Assembly (NCBI RefSeq): GCF_028610625.1 | Contig: NZ_JAQQWU010000002.1 | Span: 480,817-544,816, forward strand | Direction: 5' to 3' | DNA length: 64,000 nt | From: Guptibacillus spartinae | GTDB lineage: Bacteria > Bacillota > Bacilli > Bacillales > Guptibacillaceae | Shown: positions 27,063 to 37,133 of the stretch, piece by piece | Layout of the letters: each line of letters begins with the position of its first letter | Position numbering within the stretch: the first letter of the stretch is position 1 | Notes under the pieces: generated by a model | The model's database searches: none | What the model saw: only the letters and a program-made list of their open reading frames with translations | Told to the model about the DNA's origin: nothing | Program-made: the position numbers and the translations under genes

Positions 27063-28148
27063 CGTAACTTTTGCTGGATTGAATAATCCACTAGCTTTTA
27101 AATCTTCAACAAATTGTTCGTATTGTGGAATGTCTAACTGTTGAGCTGCATCCGATAGGGCAACTGCAGGGTCTGGATGAACTTCAACCATAATGCCGTC
27201 AGCACCAATCGCAAGACCCGCTTTTGCTGCCGGGAATAAAAGATCTTTTCGCCCAGTCGAATGCGTTACATCAACTAGAACTGGCAAATGAGTTTCCTGC
27301 TTTAGAATTGGGACAGCCGTAATATCCAACGTGTTTCGCGTTGCTTTTTCGTAAGTTCTAATTCCTCGTTCACAAAGCATGACCTGGGTATTTCCGTTCG
27401 ATACAATGTACTCTGCCGCATTAATGAATTCCTGAATTGTCGCGGATAACCCTCGCTTAAGGAGAACTGGCTTATCAACAGAACCTGCTGCTTTAAGCAG
27501 TTCAAAATTCTGCATGTTACGCGCTCCAATTTGAATCACATCAACGTATTTTACCGCTGTTTCAATATCAGCTGGATTTACAATTTCGCTTACGACTGCT
27601 AGATCGTACTCATCAGCAACTTGTTTAAGAATCTTTAAACCTTCTTCACCAAGACCCTGGAAATCGTATGGTGACGTACGTGGTTTGAACGCCCCTCCGC
27701 GTAGCATTTTAAATCCTTGCTTCTTAACTGCTTTCGCTACTTCTGCAACTTGTTCATAGCTTTCAACAGCACATGGACCTGAAATAAGAACCTGGCTACC
27801 ATCTCCAACTTTTTCGCCTCTAATTTCAATAACTGTGTTATCTGGCTGACGTTTTCTTGAAACTAGCAACGCTTTCCGATGGTCGTCTTCCTGTAGCTCA
27901 AGGCTTGCCTTAAAAATTTCCTTGAAGATATGCTGAAGAGTGGAATTATCAAATGGCCCACCATTTTTCTCTGTAAGCATATCAAGCATCTTACGCTCTC
28001 GAACAGGGTCAAAACGATTAATCCCCTGCGCTTTCTTTACTCTACCTATCTCTTTCGCAACTTCAGCACGCTCATTAATTAAATCAAGCAGCTGCAAGTT
28101 AATCTCGTCTAATTTCTCTCTCAACTCATCAATCTGGATATTAGCCAT
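27048..28148 (-). CDS. aroA: Bifunctional chorismate mutase / DAHP synthase
   Basis: A 366-residue enzyme that starts the shikimate pathway by condensing phosphoenolpyruvate with erythrose 4-phosphate. An N-terminal AroQ-type chorismate mutase domain (about 1-90; [20 protein letters not shown]) is fused to the type I-beta DAHP synthase barrel (GPCAVES near 128, [30 protein letters not shown]). The fused domain acts as a sensor for chorismate or prephenate feedback in Bacillus. B. subtilis calls this gene aroA; elsewhere it is called aroG or aroF. It sits upstream of ccpA with its own terminator. Confidence 0.96.
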   Translation of the reverse strand: MANIQIDELREKLDEINLQLLDLINERAEVAKEIGRVKKAQGINRFDPVRERKMLDMLTEKNGGPFDNSTLQHIFKEIFKASLELQEDDHRKALLVSRKRQPDNTVIEIRGEKVGDGSQVLISGPCAVESYEQVAEVAKAVKKQGFKMLRGGAFKPRTSPYDFQGLGEEGLKILKQVADEYDLAVVSEIVNPADIETAVKYVDVIQIGARNMQNFELLKAAGSVDKPVLLKRGLSATIQEFINAAEYIVSNGNTQVMLCERGIRTYEKATRNTLDITAVPILKQETHLPVLVDVTHSTGRKDLLFPAAKAGLAIGADGIMVEVHPDPAVALSDAAQQLDIPQYEQFVEDLKASGLFNPAKVTPSTI

Positions 28149-28265
28149 AATATATCTCCACTCCTATCTGTTTAAGTGATTAGGGTTATTATATACGATG
28201 AAAAATAAAATGTCACTACTTTTCTTTTAATTCTTAAACGCTTTTAAGCATTAAACCATGTCAGT

Positions 28266-28295
28266 AAAAGAAAAACGGCTTTAGATCGCCGTTTT
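28266..28295 (-). terminator. Terminator of ytxJ
   Basis: AAAACGGC (28272-28279) pairs with GCCGTTTT (28288-28295), with a U-rich tail on the minus strand. It ends the ytxGHJ operon. Confidence 0.85.
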
Positions 28296-28632
28296 ATTTT
28301 AGAAATTTCTTTTCAACATCTGTTAAAGAAGTATAAGTGATTCTCCAATGGGAATCATTCCAAACCACTTCATCTCCATCAAAAACAAGCGCCTGAGGTG
28401 ACTGATGCTTCACTCCGTAGGCTTCTGCGATTTCAGTTGATAAAGGTCGAGATTCTTGGACATTTAAATAGTACACTTCTCTTGCCACATCATCAGAGAA
28501 TTTTTCAAATTCCTCAAATGCTTGAGCACTGATTGGACAGGTTGTACTATTTTTAAATAATATAAATTGATCATTTTCTTCTTTAACCCGCTGAAAATCA
28601 TCTGAGGTTGTTAGTTTTGTAATGGCCATCAT
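28294..28632 (-). CDS. ytxJ: YtxJ, bacilliredoxin-like thioredoxin-fold protein
   Basis: A 112-residue thioredoxin-fold protein whose active-site region is TCPIS, with a single cysteine at C32, rather than CxxC. This is typical of the YtxJ family, annotated as monothiol bacilliredoxin-like and linked to bacillithiol chemistry. It is the last gene of a ytxG-ytxH-ytxJ operon that belongs to the general stress regulon in B. subtilis. The start is either of two adjacent ATG codons (28632 or 28629); GGAG spacing slightly favours the second. Confidence 0.88.
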   Translation of the reverse strand: MMAITKLTTSDDFQRVKEENDQFILFKNSTTCPISAQAFEEFEKFSDDVAREVYYLNVQESRPLSTEIAEAYGVKHQSPQALVFDGDEVVWNDSHWRITYTSLTDVEKKFLK

Positions 28633-28737
28633 TTCTCTCCTTTCATCTAGCTATATTCTCATTATAAAGAACTTGTGGCTAAATGAAAAAGAAGAAGCAT
28701 TAAGCTTCTTCTTTTCTCTCTGATATTCTTCTTCAGA

Positions 28738-29154
28738 TTAAGGCTTCGTTGGATTTTCCATTGAAGCTGGTTCTTCTTCAGAGAAGTGATCGTTAAGATC
28801 CTGCTGGAAGTTTTCTACATCAGCGTCTGCTTGAGTATGAAGTGCTTCATTCTCTTCTGACTCAAGATTACGATCTTTAATTTTTGAAACAAGGTTATTT
28901 GACTGATCAGATACCTGCTTGTAAATTGTTGATGATTTTTCTTTTGCGCGATTTGCAAAGTCTGTGCTACGCTCGACCGCAGATTCACGGAATTGTGAAG
29001 TTTTGTCTTTTACAACACCTGCTTGTTGGTTAAGGTCGCTTCTAAGCTCTTTACCAGATTTAGGCGCTGATAGTAGTGCAGCGGCGGCACCTACAATTCC
29101 ACCAATTAATGTACCAATGATAAAATCTTTTGTGTTAATGTTGTTGTCAGACAT
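28738..29154 (-). CDS. ytxH: YtxH family stress protein
   Basis: A 138-residue YtxH-domain protein. A short hydrophobic glycine/alanine-rich segment (about 10-30, GTLIGGIVGAAAALL) is followed by the SAPKSGKELR motif that defines the family, then a helical, strongly charged tail. The biochemical function is unknown. Family members are induced by general stress and appear membrane associated. AGGAGGTAA precedes the ATG at 29154. It lies 12 nt after ytxG in the same operon. Confidence 0.9.
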   Translation of the reverse strand: MSDNNINTKDFIIGTLIGGIVGAAAALLSAPKSGKELRSDLNQQAGVVKDKTSQFRESAVERSTDFANRAKEKSSTIYKQVSDQSNNLVSKIKDRNLESEENEALHTQADADVENFQQDLNDHFSEEEPASMENPTKP

Positions 29155-29166
29155 TTACATTACCTC

Positions 29167-29610
29167 CTATGATTTTGAATCAACATATTGATCTGTTGCT
29201 TTCTTTTTCACTTGCCACTTTTGCCAAATTTGCATAGCAGCGTTACCCCATTGAACTACTTTTGTCACCTGTTCAGATTGGCGTTCAGCTTCATCCGTTA
29301 CTTTACCGGTAATATTTTTTAAAGAATGATTCATCTTTCCTAGTGATGTTCCAACTTCTTTAACTTGCACAAAGACCGTGTCCAGAGCTTCAGATTTCCC
29401 CTGGATATCCTCGGCAAGTAAATTTGTCTTATGTAACAGTGCTGTAGTTTCAGTAGTTAAACCATTCATTTGTTTTTCCAAGCTATCAAGTGTTTTTGCC
29501 GTGTTACTTAGCGTATCTTTTAAAGACTTTAGGGTTTGGGCTACAAAATAAACTAAAACCGCAAACGCAATCGCAATAATAGCAACACTCAAATAAAGTA
29601 TAATCTCCAT
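29167..29610 (-). CDS. ytxG: YtxG, DUF948 membrane-anchored protein
   Basis: A 147-residue DUF948 protein. An N-terminal membrane helix (about 3-23, [21 protein letters not shown]) is followed by a long coiled-coil region with heptad-like leucines. The function is unknown; it belongs to the sigma-B-type stress operon ytxGHJ. I place the start at ATG 29610 because GGGAGGTG lies just upstream. The longer frame to 29676 lacks an RBS. A sigma-B-like promoter is visible about 30-50 nt upstream. Confidence 0.9.
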   Translation of the reverse strand: MEIILYLSVAIIAIAFAVLVYFVAQTLKSLKDTLSNTAKTLDSLEKQMNGLTTETTALLHKTNLLAEDIQGKSEALDTVFVQVKEVGTSLGKMNHSLKNITGKVTDEAERQSEQVTKVVQWGNAAMQIWQKWQVKKKATDQYVDSKS

Positions 29611-29637
29611 GTACTGGCACCTCCCTTTTCTCCATCT

Positions 29638-29663
29638 GTTCCCTTCATTTGTCTTTAGTAAAC
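29638..29663 (-). promoter_or_regulatory. Candidate sigma-B promoter of ytxGHJ
   Basis: On the minus strand GTTTAC (29663-29658), 14 nt, then GGGAAC (29643-29638) resembles the sigma-B consensus GTTTAA-N12-14-GGGTAT. The -10 match is only partial, but the homologous B. subtilis operon is under general stress control. Confidence 0.4.
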
Positions 29664-29810
29664 ACAAGTTTGTCATTTCACATAAGAATGTAAAATGAGT
29701 CTACTTTACTACCCTACACCTAATAAATTCGTTACAAGTCTCATTATTCCTTTTTAAATTTTTTTTATAACATAATCTCTTTTATCTATTGAGTGAAATT
29801 AGCAAACACA

Positions 29811-29838
29811 AAAAAGAAGAGGCTTATGAGCCTCTTCT
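29811..29838 (-). terminator. Terminator of murC
   Basis: AGAAGAGGCT (29815-29824) pairs with AGCCTCTTCT (29829-29838) over TATG. The minus strand then reads TTTTT. Confidence 0.92.
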
Positions 29839-29839
29839 T

Positions 29840-31144
29840 CTAGATGGATGCTTTCTCGGTTTCGTATGCTTCTTGATACTTTTGAATATCTCCTGCTCCC
29901 ATGAAAAGTAGGACACCACTTTCATGTTCATTTAACTGCTGAATGGATTCTTCTGAGATCATATGAGCATTTGGGATTTTTTCAATTAGCTGATCAATTG
30001 ATAATTGCCCAGCATCTTCTCGAGCCGATCCGAAAATATCGCAAAGATACACCACATCTGCTTCTTTTAGAACATCAGCAAATTCATTTAAAAACGTTTT
30101 TGTTCTTGTAAAAGTATGCGGCTGGAAAATGGCTACAACTTCACGGTTCGGGTATTTCTGATGAGCAGATTCAATCGTCGCTTTAATTTCAGTTGGATGA
30201 TGCGCGTAATCATCAATGAGTACCTGACCATCGACTACTTTTTCTGTAAATCTTCTCTTTACACCTTTGAAGTTCGCTAGCTGAGCAGCCACTGCATCAC
30301 CTGGTAGGTTTTCATAGTGACAAAGTGCAACTACCGCTAGAGCGTTCAGTACATTATGCTTACCATACATTGGAATTTGGAACGTACGATAATAATCATC
30401 ACGAACATGAACGTCAAATGTGGTCCCGTTCTCATCAATTTTGATATTTGTTGCTTGAAAATCATTTTGATCATCAAAGCCATAGAAGACAACTGGCACC
30501 TTTGTTTGAATTTGCTGAAGATACGAATCATCACCGTATGCAATAATACCTTTCTTTACGAGCATCGCCATTTCTTGAAATGCTGAAAAGACATCATCGA
30601 CATCTGCAAAATAATCTGGATGATCAAAATCAATATTAGTCATAATCGCATAATCCGGCTGATAAGCTAAAAAGTGTCGACGGTATTCACATGCTTCAAA
30701 TACGAAGTATTGGCTATCCTTCACACCACTTCCAGTTCCATCTCCAATAAGATAAGATGTTGGTTCTGCCGCCCCAACAACGTGAGATAATAACCCAGTT
30801 GTAGATGTTTTACCATGGGAACCTGTTACAGCAATACTAGTGAACTTTTGAATAAAGTCGCCAAGAAATTTATGGTAACGATAGACAGGAAGGTTCATCT
30901 CTCTTGCTTTCACTAACTCCTCATGCTGATCATCAAAAGCATTACCAGCGATAATTGTCATGTCTTCTTTAATATTTTCTTCTCCAAACGGGAGAATAGT
31001 AATACCTTTTTGTTCTAAAGCCTCCTGGGTAAAGAATCTCTTCTCTACGTCTGAGCCTTGTACACGGTATCCAATATCACTGAGGATTTGTGCAAGAGCG
31101 CTCATCCCGGATCCCTTAATGCCAACAAAGTGATATATAGTCAT
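29840..31144 (-). CDS. murC: UDP-N-acetylmuramate--L-alanine ligase
   Basis: A 434-residue cytoplasmic Mur ligase that adds L-alanine to UDP-MurNAc, the first peptide step of peptidoglycan precursor synthesis. The N-terminal UDP-binding [11 protein letters not shown] is at 8-18, the ATP P-loop GSHGKTST at 108-115, and the C-terminal domain has [10 protein letters not shown] and [14 protein letters not shown] precedes the ATG. In Bacillus murC lies outside the main cell-wall cluster, near ytxGHJ and sftA, as here. Confidence 0.97.
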   Translation of the reverse strand: MTIYHFVGIKGSGMSALAQILSDIGYRVQGSDVEKRFFTQEALEQKGITILPFGEENIKEDMTIIAGNAFDDQHEELVKAREMNLPVYRYHKFLGDFIQKFTSIAVTGSHGKTSTTGLLSHVVGAAEPTSYLIGDGTGSGVKDSQYFVFEACEYRRHFLAYQPDYAIMTNIDFDHPDYFADVDDVFSAFQEMAMLVKKGIIAYGDDSYLQQIQTKVPVVFYGFDDQNDFQATNIKIDENGTTFDVHVRDDYYRTFQIPMYGKHNVLNALAVVALCHYENLPGDAVAAQLANFKGVKRRFTEKVVDGQVLIDDYAHHPTEIKATIESAHQKYPNREVVAIFQPHTFTRTKTFLNEFADVLKEADVVYLCDIFGSAREDAGQLSIDQLIEKIPNAHMISEESIQQLNEHESGVLLFMGAGDIQKYQEAYETEKASI

Positions 31145-31304
31145 TTCAGAACCTCCACACTTTCATTTCTTCTCCGCTTAACCTTTTTTTAGTATATGAT
31201 GGTATTACAAGTATGCTCTGCATTTCTTTTCAATACTACATTATAGCAGAAAGGGAGACAGGTCTACAATATAATTCATTAAACTAAAAAAGTCGTACGG
31301 GCGC

Positions 31305-31332
31305 AAAAAAGACAGGATTGTGTTCCTGTCTT
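31305..31332 (-). terminator. Terminator of the nicotinate phosphoribosyltransferase-like gene
   Basis: AAGACAGGA (31309-31317) pairs with TCCTGTCTT (31324-31332), followed by a T run on the minus strand. Confidence 0.88.
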
Positions 31333-31339
31333 ATATTGC

Positions 31340-32437
31340 TTATTCAACACGCTCTAAACGTGGGTTATGTCGATATTTTCTGCCAGCTTTTGCTTCAGGC
31401 TCATCATCTAGGATCACGTTATCACCAGTAAACCCAATATCCACTTTAAGCAAACTGCTACCTACGCCATAAATATCAACAGGAACATTCTGTGATTCGA
31501 ACGTTCTGATTCTTTCTTCCGTAAAGCCTCCACTAACAACAATTTTGACATGATTGAACCCTTCATGATCAAGCGCATCTCTTAGTGCAAAGATTAGTTC
31601 TGCATTAACCCCTCTTGGATCAAACGTTCCTAGAACATCAGGGTTTCTCCAGAAATATTGATCAACCATTGTACGAGAAGTATCCACTCGTACGCCTTTT
31701 AAGGTTTCTCCGAATTCTCTTGCAACTTTTAATGAGTCTGTGATGACATCATTGTTGTAATCAACTAGTGCAATTAATTCATCTTCAGGGTATTTCGCAT
31801 AATAGGCTTTCGAAGCTTCTACAACGTCCCCTTTGAATAGTTGAATGAGGGCATGAGGCATGGTTCCCATTCCTCTTTTCCCCCACCACTCATTCATTGC
31901 ATGAGTAGCTTGTGCAGTTGAACCACCAATGTGCGAGGCATATCCATCACCGGCTTGTTGCGTATAGTGATCGTCTCGGTCACCCATGAAAATAACTGGT
32001 TTTTGTATTCCGGATGATCGCGCTGCCTTTACTACATGATAAACATTCGTCGCTACTGACGTTCTTCTGCCCAGAATACCATCAATAATTCCTTCTAGAA
32101 AACCAAAGTTTTGATAAGGGCCTTTAATTTTTAGAACGGTTTCGAAGGGAGAGATCTTATCGCCATCTTTAAGTGATTCAATTACTAAGGAATCAGGATC
32201 CTTCGCAAATGTTTTAATGAGGGCTATTGCTTCATCTGAACCACAAAGAACAGCATCATGTTTTTGAAAAAACTGCATTGTGACGATGTTATCTGGTTTG
32301 AACTCTTCCACGATTTCGCATGTTTTAAGAAAATAAACAGCAGAAAACCAGCCTTCTCCGACACGCTCATCAAATTTAAACGTCCGGTTCGTAAGTCTTT
32401 TTATTTTTCCTTGCATTTTAAGTTCAATTTCTTTCAT
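31340..32437 (-). CDS. Nicotinate phosphoribosyltransferase-like protein
   Basis: A 365-residue member of the NAPRTase/quinolinate phosphoribosyltransferase fold, shorter than the roughly 490-residue PncB type of B. subtilis. Family-like stretches are FMGDRDDHY, the GTMPHALIQ segment with its likely catalytic region, RVDTSRTM and a phosphate-binding VVSGGFTEERI near the C-terminus. It would join nicotinate and PRPP to give nicotinate mononucleotide for NAD salvage, which complements nadK in the window. The substrate is inferred only. I place the start at ATG 32437 after AAGGAG. A TTG 5 codons upstream is part of the RBS region. Confidence 0.75.
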   Translation of the reverse strand: MKEIELKMQGKIKRLTNRTFKFDERVGEGWFSAVYFLKTCEIVEEFKPDNIVTMQFFQKHDAVLCGSDEAIALIKTFAKDPDSLVIESLKDGDKISPFETVLKIKGPYQNFGFLEGIIDGILGRRTSVATNVYHVVKAARSSGIQKPVIFMGDRDDHYTQQAGDGYASHIGGSTAQATHAMNEWWGKRGMGTMPHALIQLFKGDVVEASKAYYAKYPEDELIALVDYNNDVITDSLKVAREFGETLKGVRVDTSRTMVDQYFWRNPDVLGTFDPRGVNAELIFALRDALDHEGFNHVKIVVSGGFTEERIRTFESQNVPVDIYGVGSSLLKVDIGFTGDNVILDDEPEAKAGRKYRHNPRLERVE

Positions 32438-32571
32438 AATGGGCTCCTTCAAGTAGTTTCGTCATTCGAATGTGAGCTCTCTATGTTCAACCATTCACTT
32501 ATCTGACTATAATTTTCACCATTAGCTTAACACTATTTATCATATAGAACCAGGCTACATAAAACAAGTAG

Positions 32572-32602
32572 AAAAGATATGCACTACACGTGCATATCTT
32601 TT
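32572..32602 (-). terminator. Terminator of sftA
   Basis: AAAAGATATGCAC (32572-32584) pairs perfectly with GTGCATATCTTTT (32590-32602). The stem overlaps the sftA stop. Confidence 0.8.
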
Positions 32603-35361
32603 AAGAATGCTTCCTCAAAATCAGCTTTACTCATTAAAATACTTCGCGGCTTACTTCCCATTGCTTCAGAAACCAAACCACGCTCTTCCATCATTTCAAT
32701 AAGTCTTGCTGCGCGATTAAATCCGATACGAAAACGACGCTGTAGGGCTGAGGATGATGCCTGACCTTGTTCAAGCGCCCACATGCATGCTTCCTCAAAC
32801 AATTCATCTTCTTGATCATCGTACTGTTGTTTTTTCATTAAATCTTCTTTCTTAATTAGATAGTTAGGCTTCCGCTGTTTTCTTACATAAGAAGTGACTC
32901 GCTCTATTTCCTCATCTGATACAAAGTTCCCCTGTAAACGAACAGGTTTTGATGAGCCGTTCTCAAGACAAAGCATATCCCCTTTTCCAAGTAATTTTTC
33001 GGCACCACTTGTATCAAGAATGGTTCTTGAATCTATTTGAGAGGAAACGGAAAAAGCAATGCGAGTTGGAATATTTGCTTTAATTAGTCCAGTTATAACA
33101 TCAACAGACGGTCTTTGTGTTGCGACAAGCAGGTGGATACCGCATGCTCTTGCCTTTTGAGCAATTCGGCAAATAGCATCTTCTACATCTTGTGGTGATA
33201 CCATCATTAAATCGGCTAGTTCATCAATAACGATAACAATGTATGGAAGTTTGTGCTGAGGCTCGCCGTGATTAATTGCACGCTCATTATACCGCTTAAT
33301 ATCACGAACCCCTGCAGCAGCAAATTTCTCATAACGCTCTTCCATCTCGTCAACTGCCCATTTCAACGCTGTAGTCGCTTCTTTCACATCATTAATTACT
33401 GGTGTGACCAGATGCGGCAGGCCATTATAAGGCGCAAGTTCCACCATTTTCGGATCAATGAGCATCATTTTCACATCGTTCGGGTTTGCTTTTAGTAACA
33501 AACTAACCAATATGGAGTTAATGCATACACTTTTACCTGATCCTGTTGCACCGGCAATAAGACCATGCGGCATTTTCTGTATATCTGTAATTTTGGCTTC
33601 TCCCGCGATATCGAAACCAAGTGCAGCATTCAATAGAGAACCTTCCGATTGAAACGCTCCACTTCGGACAATCTCTCTAATAAATACCGGCTTACTTGTA
33701 GGATTAGGTACTTCAATTCCAATCGCATTTTTCCCTGGGATCGGCGCTTCCATCCGGATGTCTCGTGCAGCTAGGCTAAGTTTAATATCATCACTTAAAT
33801 TCGTGATTTTGTTTACCTTAACACCTGGACTTGGCTGCACTTCGAAACGCGTAACCGTAGGTCCCATCGTTGCACCAACCACTTTAGCCTGTACATTAAA
33901 GTTAGCAAGTGTAGACTCCAATAGCTCTCGCTGGTCTTCCAACCACTGATCATCACTACCTTCATTCCTCGGGGGAATATCAAGAAGCGAGATCGGAGGA
34001 AGTTTATAGTCAGCACCTGTTCCAGTTTTTTTCGTGACATGGCGACGATCGTTTGAAAGCATCATCACATTATAAGGTACTTGTGGTTTAGGACGACTTT
34101 CCTCTCGAGGAGTTTGTTTATGAGACTGCTCTTGTAGAGAAGATGCTTTCTTTTCAGTTTCTTGTTTCTGTTCATCTACTACTTGTTGATGATCTTTCTC
34201 TTCCGTTTCCATGCTGTCATTATGCTGCTCGACAACGTCTTCTGCCGGTTCTAAATCTTCGTCCAATTGCGTGCCTTCTAACTCATCTACGTTTAATGCT
34301 TCATCATCTACTTCAGATTCGGTACGCTCATCTGATTCTTCGATAATAAGAGGGTTATCTTTTGCGCTTATTTCATTTTCAAACACGCTGACGCTCGACT
34401 CATCATTAATCTCTTTATCGTTATCTTCTTGGAACTGTTCTTCCCTATCATCATTTGTAAGGTTTTCAATTTGGCTCTTTTCATGTAATGGTAATTCCTC
34501 TAGCTCGTCATCTGATTTGTACAATAGTGGGAGATCCAGATCGTCGAAGCTCTCCTCTTCCACATCACGTTCATTATCTTGCCACCTTAGCCCATTTACT
34601 TCAAAAGCTTCTTGCTTCTCTTCCTTTTCAACTACCTCTTTATCTTCAAATGGCTCCTCATCGTTGGATGGTAATGACTCGATCAAGGAATTGGCTTCTA
34701 ATTTGCTTGTTGATTCATCTGAGAAAGAGGGTACCTCTGGCTCTTCCGTTAGAGAAAACGGTGTTGGTTCCTGAATAAGTTTGTCGATCACATCACTTTT
34801 ATCAAGTGGTGTATAACGCGGGCTAGCATTCGCTTTCTTTGCTGCGTCTTCCATCTTTTCAGCTACTGGTCGTTTGCTAAATCCATAAATAGGAGAAGGG
34901 ATTTCAGACGGTTTAAAATTAACGCCCGAAAACTTTTTGTTACTTGAATCCTCTTTATCTGAAAGCCCATCTCTTACGCTTTTTCTTGAAGTATTTTCTT
35001 TTTTAGATTGCGTCATTTTTGGAGTCGAATTCTCTTGCCTTGTCCTATTTGAACCGTTCTTCTCTTTTTTCTTTTGATCTATCTCGTTTCTACCTTCGTT
35101 TTTGGTTTTGTTAGTTGTTTTGTTAGTTGATTGATCAGGAATTAATGGAAAACGAAAGTTCCCTTCTCTTGGATAGTGATGAACAATTCTTGCTTCATTC
35201 TTTCGATTTGCACTTTCCATCCGCCCAATTGAATGTTTACGATCTGTGCGGTCATTTAAAGACTTGGGTTCCTTTTCTTCTACTTCCCTTCGCGCTGTCT
35301 CGTCTTCCTCTTCAAGATCAAATAGTTTACTCCACACTTTCTTAAACCAATTATTATTCAA
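32584..35361 (-). CDS. sftA: DNA translocase SftA (FtsK/SpoIIIE family, soluble)
   Basis: A 925-residue hexameric DNA pump that moves chromosomal DNA away from the closing septum. The first ~420 residues are a charged, very Glu/Asp/Ser-rich linker with no membrane segment. This separates SftA from SpoIIIE. The FtsK motor follows: Walker A GATGSGKS near 603-611, Walker B VIVIDELADLM near 710. A C-terminal winged-helix gamma domain (QRRFRIGFNRAARL, about 875-915) reads KOPS-like sequences. Length and layout match B. subtilis SftA. The start is TTG at 35361 with AAGGTG upstream. It lies upstream of ytpR, as in Bacillus. Confidence 0.94.
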   Translation of the reverse strand: MNNNWFKKVWSKLFDLEEEDETARREVEEKEPKSLNDRTDRKHSIGRMESANRKNEARIVHHYPREGNFRFPLIPDQSTNKTTNKTKNEGRNEIDQKKKEKNGSNRTRQENSTPKMTQSKKENTSRKSVRDGLSDKEDSSNKKFSGVNFKPSEIPSPIYGFSKRPVAEKMEDAAKKANASPRYTPLDKSDVIDKLIQEPTPFSLTEEPEVPSFSDESTSKLEANSLIESLPSNDEEPFEDKEVVEKEEKQEAFEVNGLRWQDNERDVEEESFDDLDLPLLYKSDDELEELPLHEKSQIENLTNDDREEQFQEDNDKEINDESSVSVFENEISAKDNPLIIEESDERTESEVDDEALNVDELEGTQLDEDLEPAEDVVEQHNDSMETEEKDHQQVVDEQKQETEKKASSLQEQSHKQTPREESRPKPQVPYNVMMLSNDRRHVTKKTGTGADYKLPPISLLDIPPRNEGSDDQWLEDQRELLESTLANFNVQAKVVGATMGPTVTRFEVQPSPGVKVNKITNLSDDIKLSLAARDIRMEAPIPGKNAIGIEVPNPTSKPVFIREIVRSGAFQSEGSLLNAALGFDIAGEAKITDIQKMPHGLIAGATGSGKSVCINSILVSLLLKANPNDVKMMLIDPKMVELAPYNGLPHLVTPVINDVKEATTALKWAVDEMEERYEKFAAAGVRDIKRYNERAINHGEPQHKLPYIVIVIDELADLMMVSPQDVEDAICRIAQKARACGIHLLVATQRPSVDVITGLIKANIPTRIAFSVSSQIDSRTILDTSGAEKLLGKGDMLCLENGSSKPVRLQGNFVSDEEIERVTSYVRKQRKPNYLIKKEDLMKKQQYDDQEDELFEEACMWALEQGQASSSALQRRFRIGFNRAARLIEMMEERGLVSEAMGSKPRSILMSKADFEEAFLKDMHV

Positions 35362-35534
35362 TTACAATCACCTTTTCTAATTAGGCCCTTTTAGAGCGCG
35401 CTATTCTTCTATTTTATCGGAAACTCCCCTACCATTGTAAGGCTCTTTCTAAAATCTTTCGTAAAAAAAGGAAGTTCTTCGTCTAAATCAGTAAAAATAA
35501 GTTCAATATTCCCTATACCCGATTTTCTCGAAAG

Positions 35535-35564
35535 AAAAAACCTACTAGAAAATTTTCTAGTAGG
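35535..35564 (-). terminator. Terminator of ytpR
   Basis: A perfect 24-nt palindrome, CCTACTAGAAAA/TTTTCTAGTAGG (35541-35564), overlaps the ytpR stop. The minus strand continues into six T. Confidence 0.9.
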
Positions 35565-36165
35565 CTTTGAATTCAGAACCAACTTCATAATCATCTGGAA
35601 GAATAAGAATCCCTTTTTCTTTCGGAGCATCTGGTAAATCAAGTTCTTTAGCAGAACAAATCATTCCCGTTGATTCGATTCCACGTAAGTTCGCATCTTT
35701 AATAATCATACCTGATGGCATAACAGCTCCAACCTTCGCCACAACAACTTTTTGACCTTGATCTACATTCGGTGCACCGCAAACAATTTGAAGCTTCTCT
35801 TCTCCAATATTCACCTGACAAATATTTAATTTATCAGCATTAGGGTGCTTCTCCATTTCTTCTACATAACCAACCACAAACTTGGGAGAAGCGTCATAAA
35901 CGAGCTCATCATGAAAGCCGCTGTCTTTTATCGCACGATTAACTGTGGAGACAAGTTCCTCGCTTTCTTCTACAAGACCGTTGCTCGATAGCACATGAAG
36001 AGATGAAAAATGAAATAAATTATAGCCAATTGTCTCACTTGTTTCTTTACTATAGATCCGAGCCACATTTCCTTTGCGTTCTACTGCCTTATCTTCTCTT
36101 ACTGTACTGCCTAAAGTTACGATTAAAGTATCCCCAACGCCTTCTTTATTGTAAAACATATTCAT
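35557..36165 (-). CDS. ytpR: YtpR, tRNA-binding (EMAP/PheT-like) domain protein
   Basis: A 202-residue protein with an N-terminal DUF4479 region and a C-terminal OB-fold tRNA-binding domain like the one at the start of PheRS beta (VGYVEEMEKHPNADKLNICQV and the IVCGAPNV block). A free-standing tRNA-binding domain suggests an RNA or tRNA chaperone or recruitment role; the real function is unknown. AAGGAG precedes the ATG. It is in an operon-like order with ytpQ and ytpP, as in B. subtilis. Confidence 0.92.
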   Translation of the reverse strand: MNMFYNKEGVGDTLIVTLGSTVREDKAVERKGNVARIYSKETSETIGYNLFHFSSLHVLSSNGLVEESEELVSTVNRAIKDSGFHDELVYDASPKFVVGYVEEMEKHPNADKLNICQVNIGEEKLQIVCGAPNVDQGQKVVVAKVGAVMPSGMIIKDANLRGIESTGMICSAKELDLPDAPKEKGILILPDDYEVGSEFKAY

Positions 36166-36193
36166 CTTACTAAACTCCTTTATTAAACAGTTA

Positions 36194-36991
36194 TTATTTT
36201 TTTGGTTTGTTTTTCGCCATGATAAAGATAGGTTCTAGCTTTCCATCTTCATACATAAACGGTAAGCCCGTTACAGGGACGAGACCACTTGAAAAGAAAT
36301 GCATCGTTAGCTGAGCAAGGGCATCATAACCTCGTTCATTTTCAATATCGGCAAATACAAGAACGTCTTGATGCGGAACAGCTACTGCCAATTCACCCTT
36401 GGCTTTTTTAGCCATACGTTCGAGTAAAGTGTCATTTAAAATCCGACTTGCATCATAGCCATCATTCGTATTTAGGAAATAGAATGTATTTCCGGCAACA
36501 GTATCTGCTTTTACATCGGTAGACAATCCTCTTAAATTGAACAACGAAATTTCATGCAAGGCTTCCTTCGTCCAACCTTCTTTCTCAAGCCACTCTTGAT
36601 CAATGAGTCGATAGGAGTTCCCTAGATCAAGCGCATAATAAATTCGCGTCTCCGCAGTATGCTCCTCATATACAAACGGAACGCCATTTTCTGTCTCAGA
36701 TGCAAATGAGCCTGAACGAATGACCGGAAAGATCTGGCTCTCCTTTCCGGTTAATTCTTGCTTTTCATTCATTACCTTTAAGGTTTCTTCAACGTGATGG
36801 ACCACTTCATCAAGGATCTTCTCGCCTCGTTCCTCATATTTTGCAGCGAGTCCTTTTAGTCCAAGACTCATTCCTTTTCCGGTAGAACGATCTGCTACTC
36901 TTAGTTTTTCTTCTTTTTGATTGTATGTAAGCTCACGATCCTCTTGCTGAAGACGTTTTTCGAGCAATTTTTTCATATCTTTTGGTTCCAT
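36194..36991 (-). CDS. ytpQ: YtpQ, DUF1444 family protein
   Basis: A 265-residue cytoplasmic DUF1444 protein of unknown function. The family shows conserved FPVIRSGSF and a C-terminal PVTGLPFMYEDGKLEPIFIM stretch, both present. It has no signal peptide or membrane helix. GGTGG precedes the ATG at 36991. It lies 28 nt upstream of ytpR on the same strand, so the two are likely cotranscribed. The syntenic conservation ytpP-ytpQ-ytpR is the main reason for the name. Confidence 0.88.
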   Translation of the reverse strand: MEPKDMKKLLEKRLQQEDRELTYNQKEEKLRVADRSTGKGMSLGLKGLAAKYEERGEKILDEVVHHVEETLKVMNEKQELTGKESQIFPVIRSGSFASETENGVPFVYEEHTAETRIYYALDLGNSYRLIDQEWLEKEGWTKEALHEISLFNLRGLSTDVKADTVAGNTFYFLNTNDGYDASRILNDTLLERMAKKAKGELAVAVPHQDVLVFADIENERGYDALAQLTMHFFSSGLVPVTGLPFMYEDGKLEPIFIMAKNKPKK

Positions 36992-37043
36992 ATTTTCACC
37001 ACCCTATATGACGTCACTTTATCATACCATGAAACAACGGAAT

Positions 37044-37076
37044 AAAAAAACAAAGCTATGCCAGGCATAGCTTTGT
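37044..37076 (-). terminator. Terminator of ytpP
   Basis: ACAAAGCTATG (37050-37060) pairs with CATAGCTTTGT (37066-37076), followed by a 7-nt T run on the minus strand. It separates ytpP from ytpQ. Confidence 0.88.
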
Positions 37077-37133
37077 TCAATGAAATCCATTTCATTGTTT
37101 ACTCAAATCCTTAAACAACGATCCTAATACGAA

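Noticed and set aside
34211..34774. 187-codon Ser-rich frame on the plus strand inside sftA
   Set aside because: It lies opposite the acidic Glu/Asp/Ser-rich linker of SftA, has compositionally trivial sequence and no RBS, so it is an antisense shadow.
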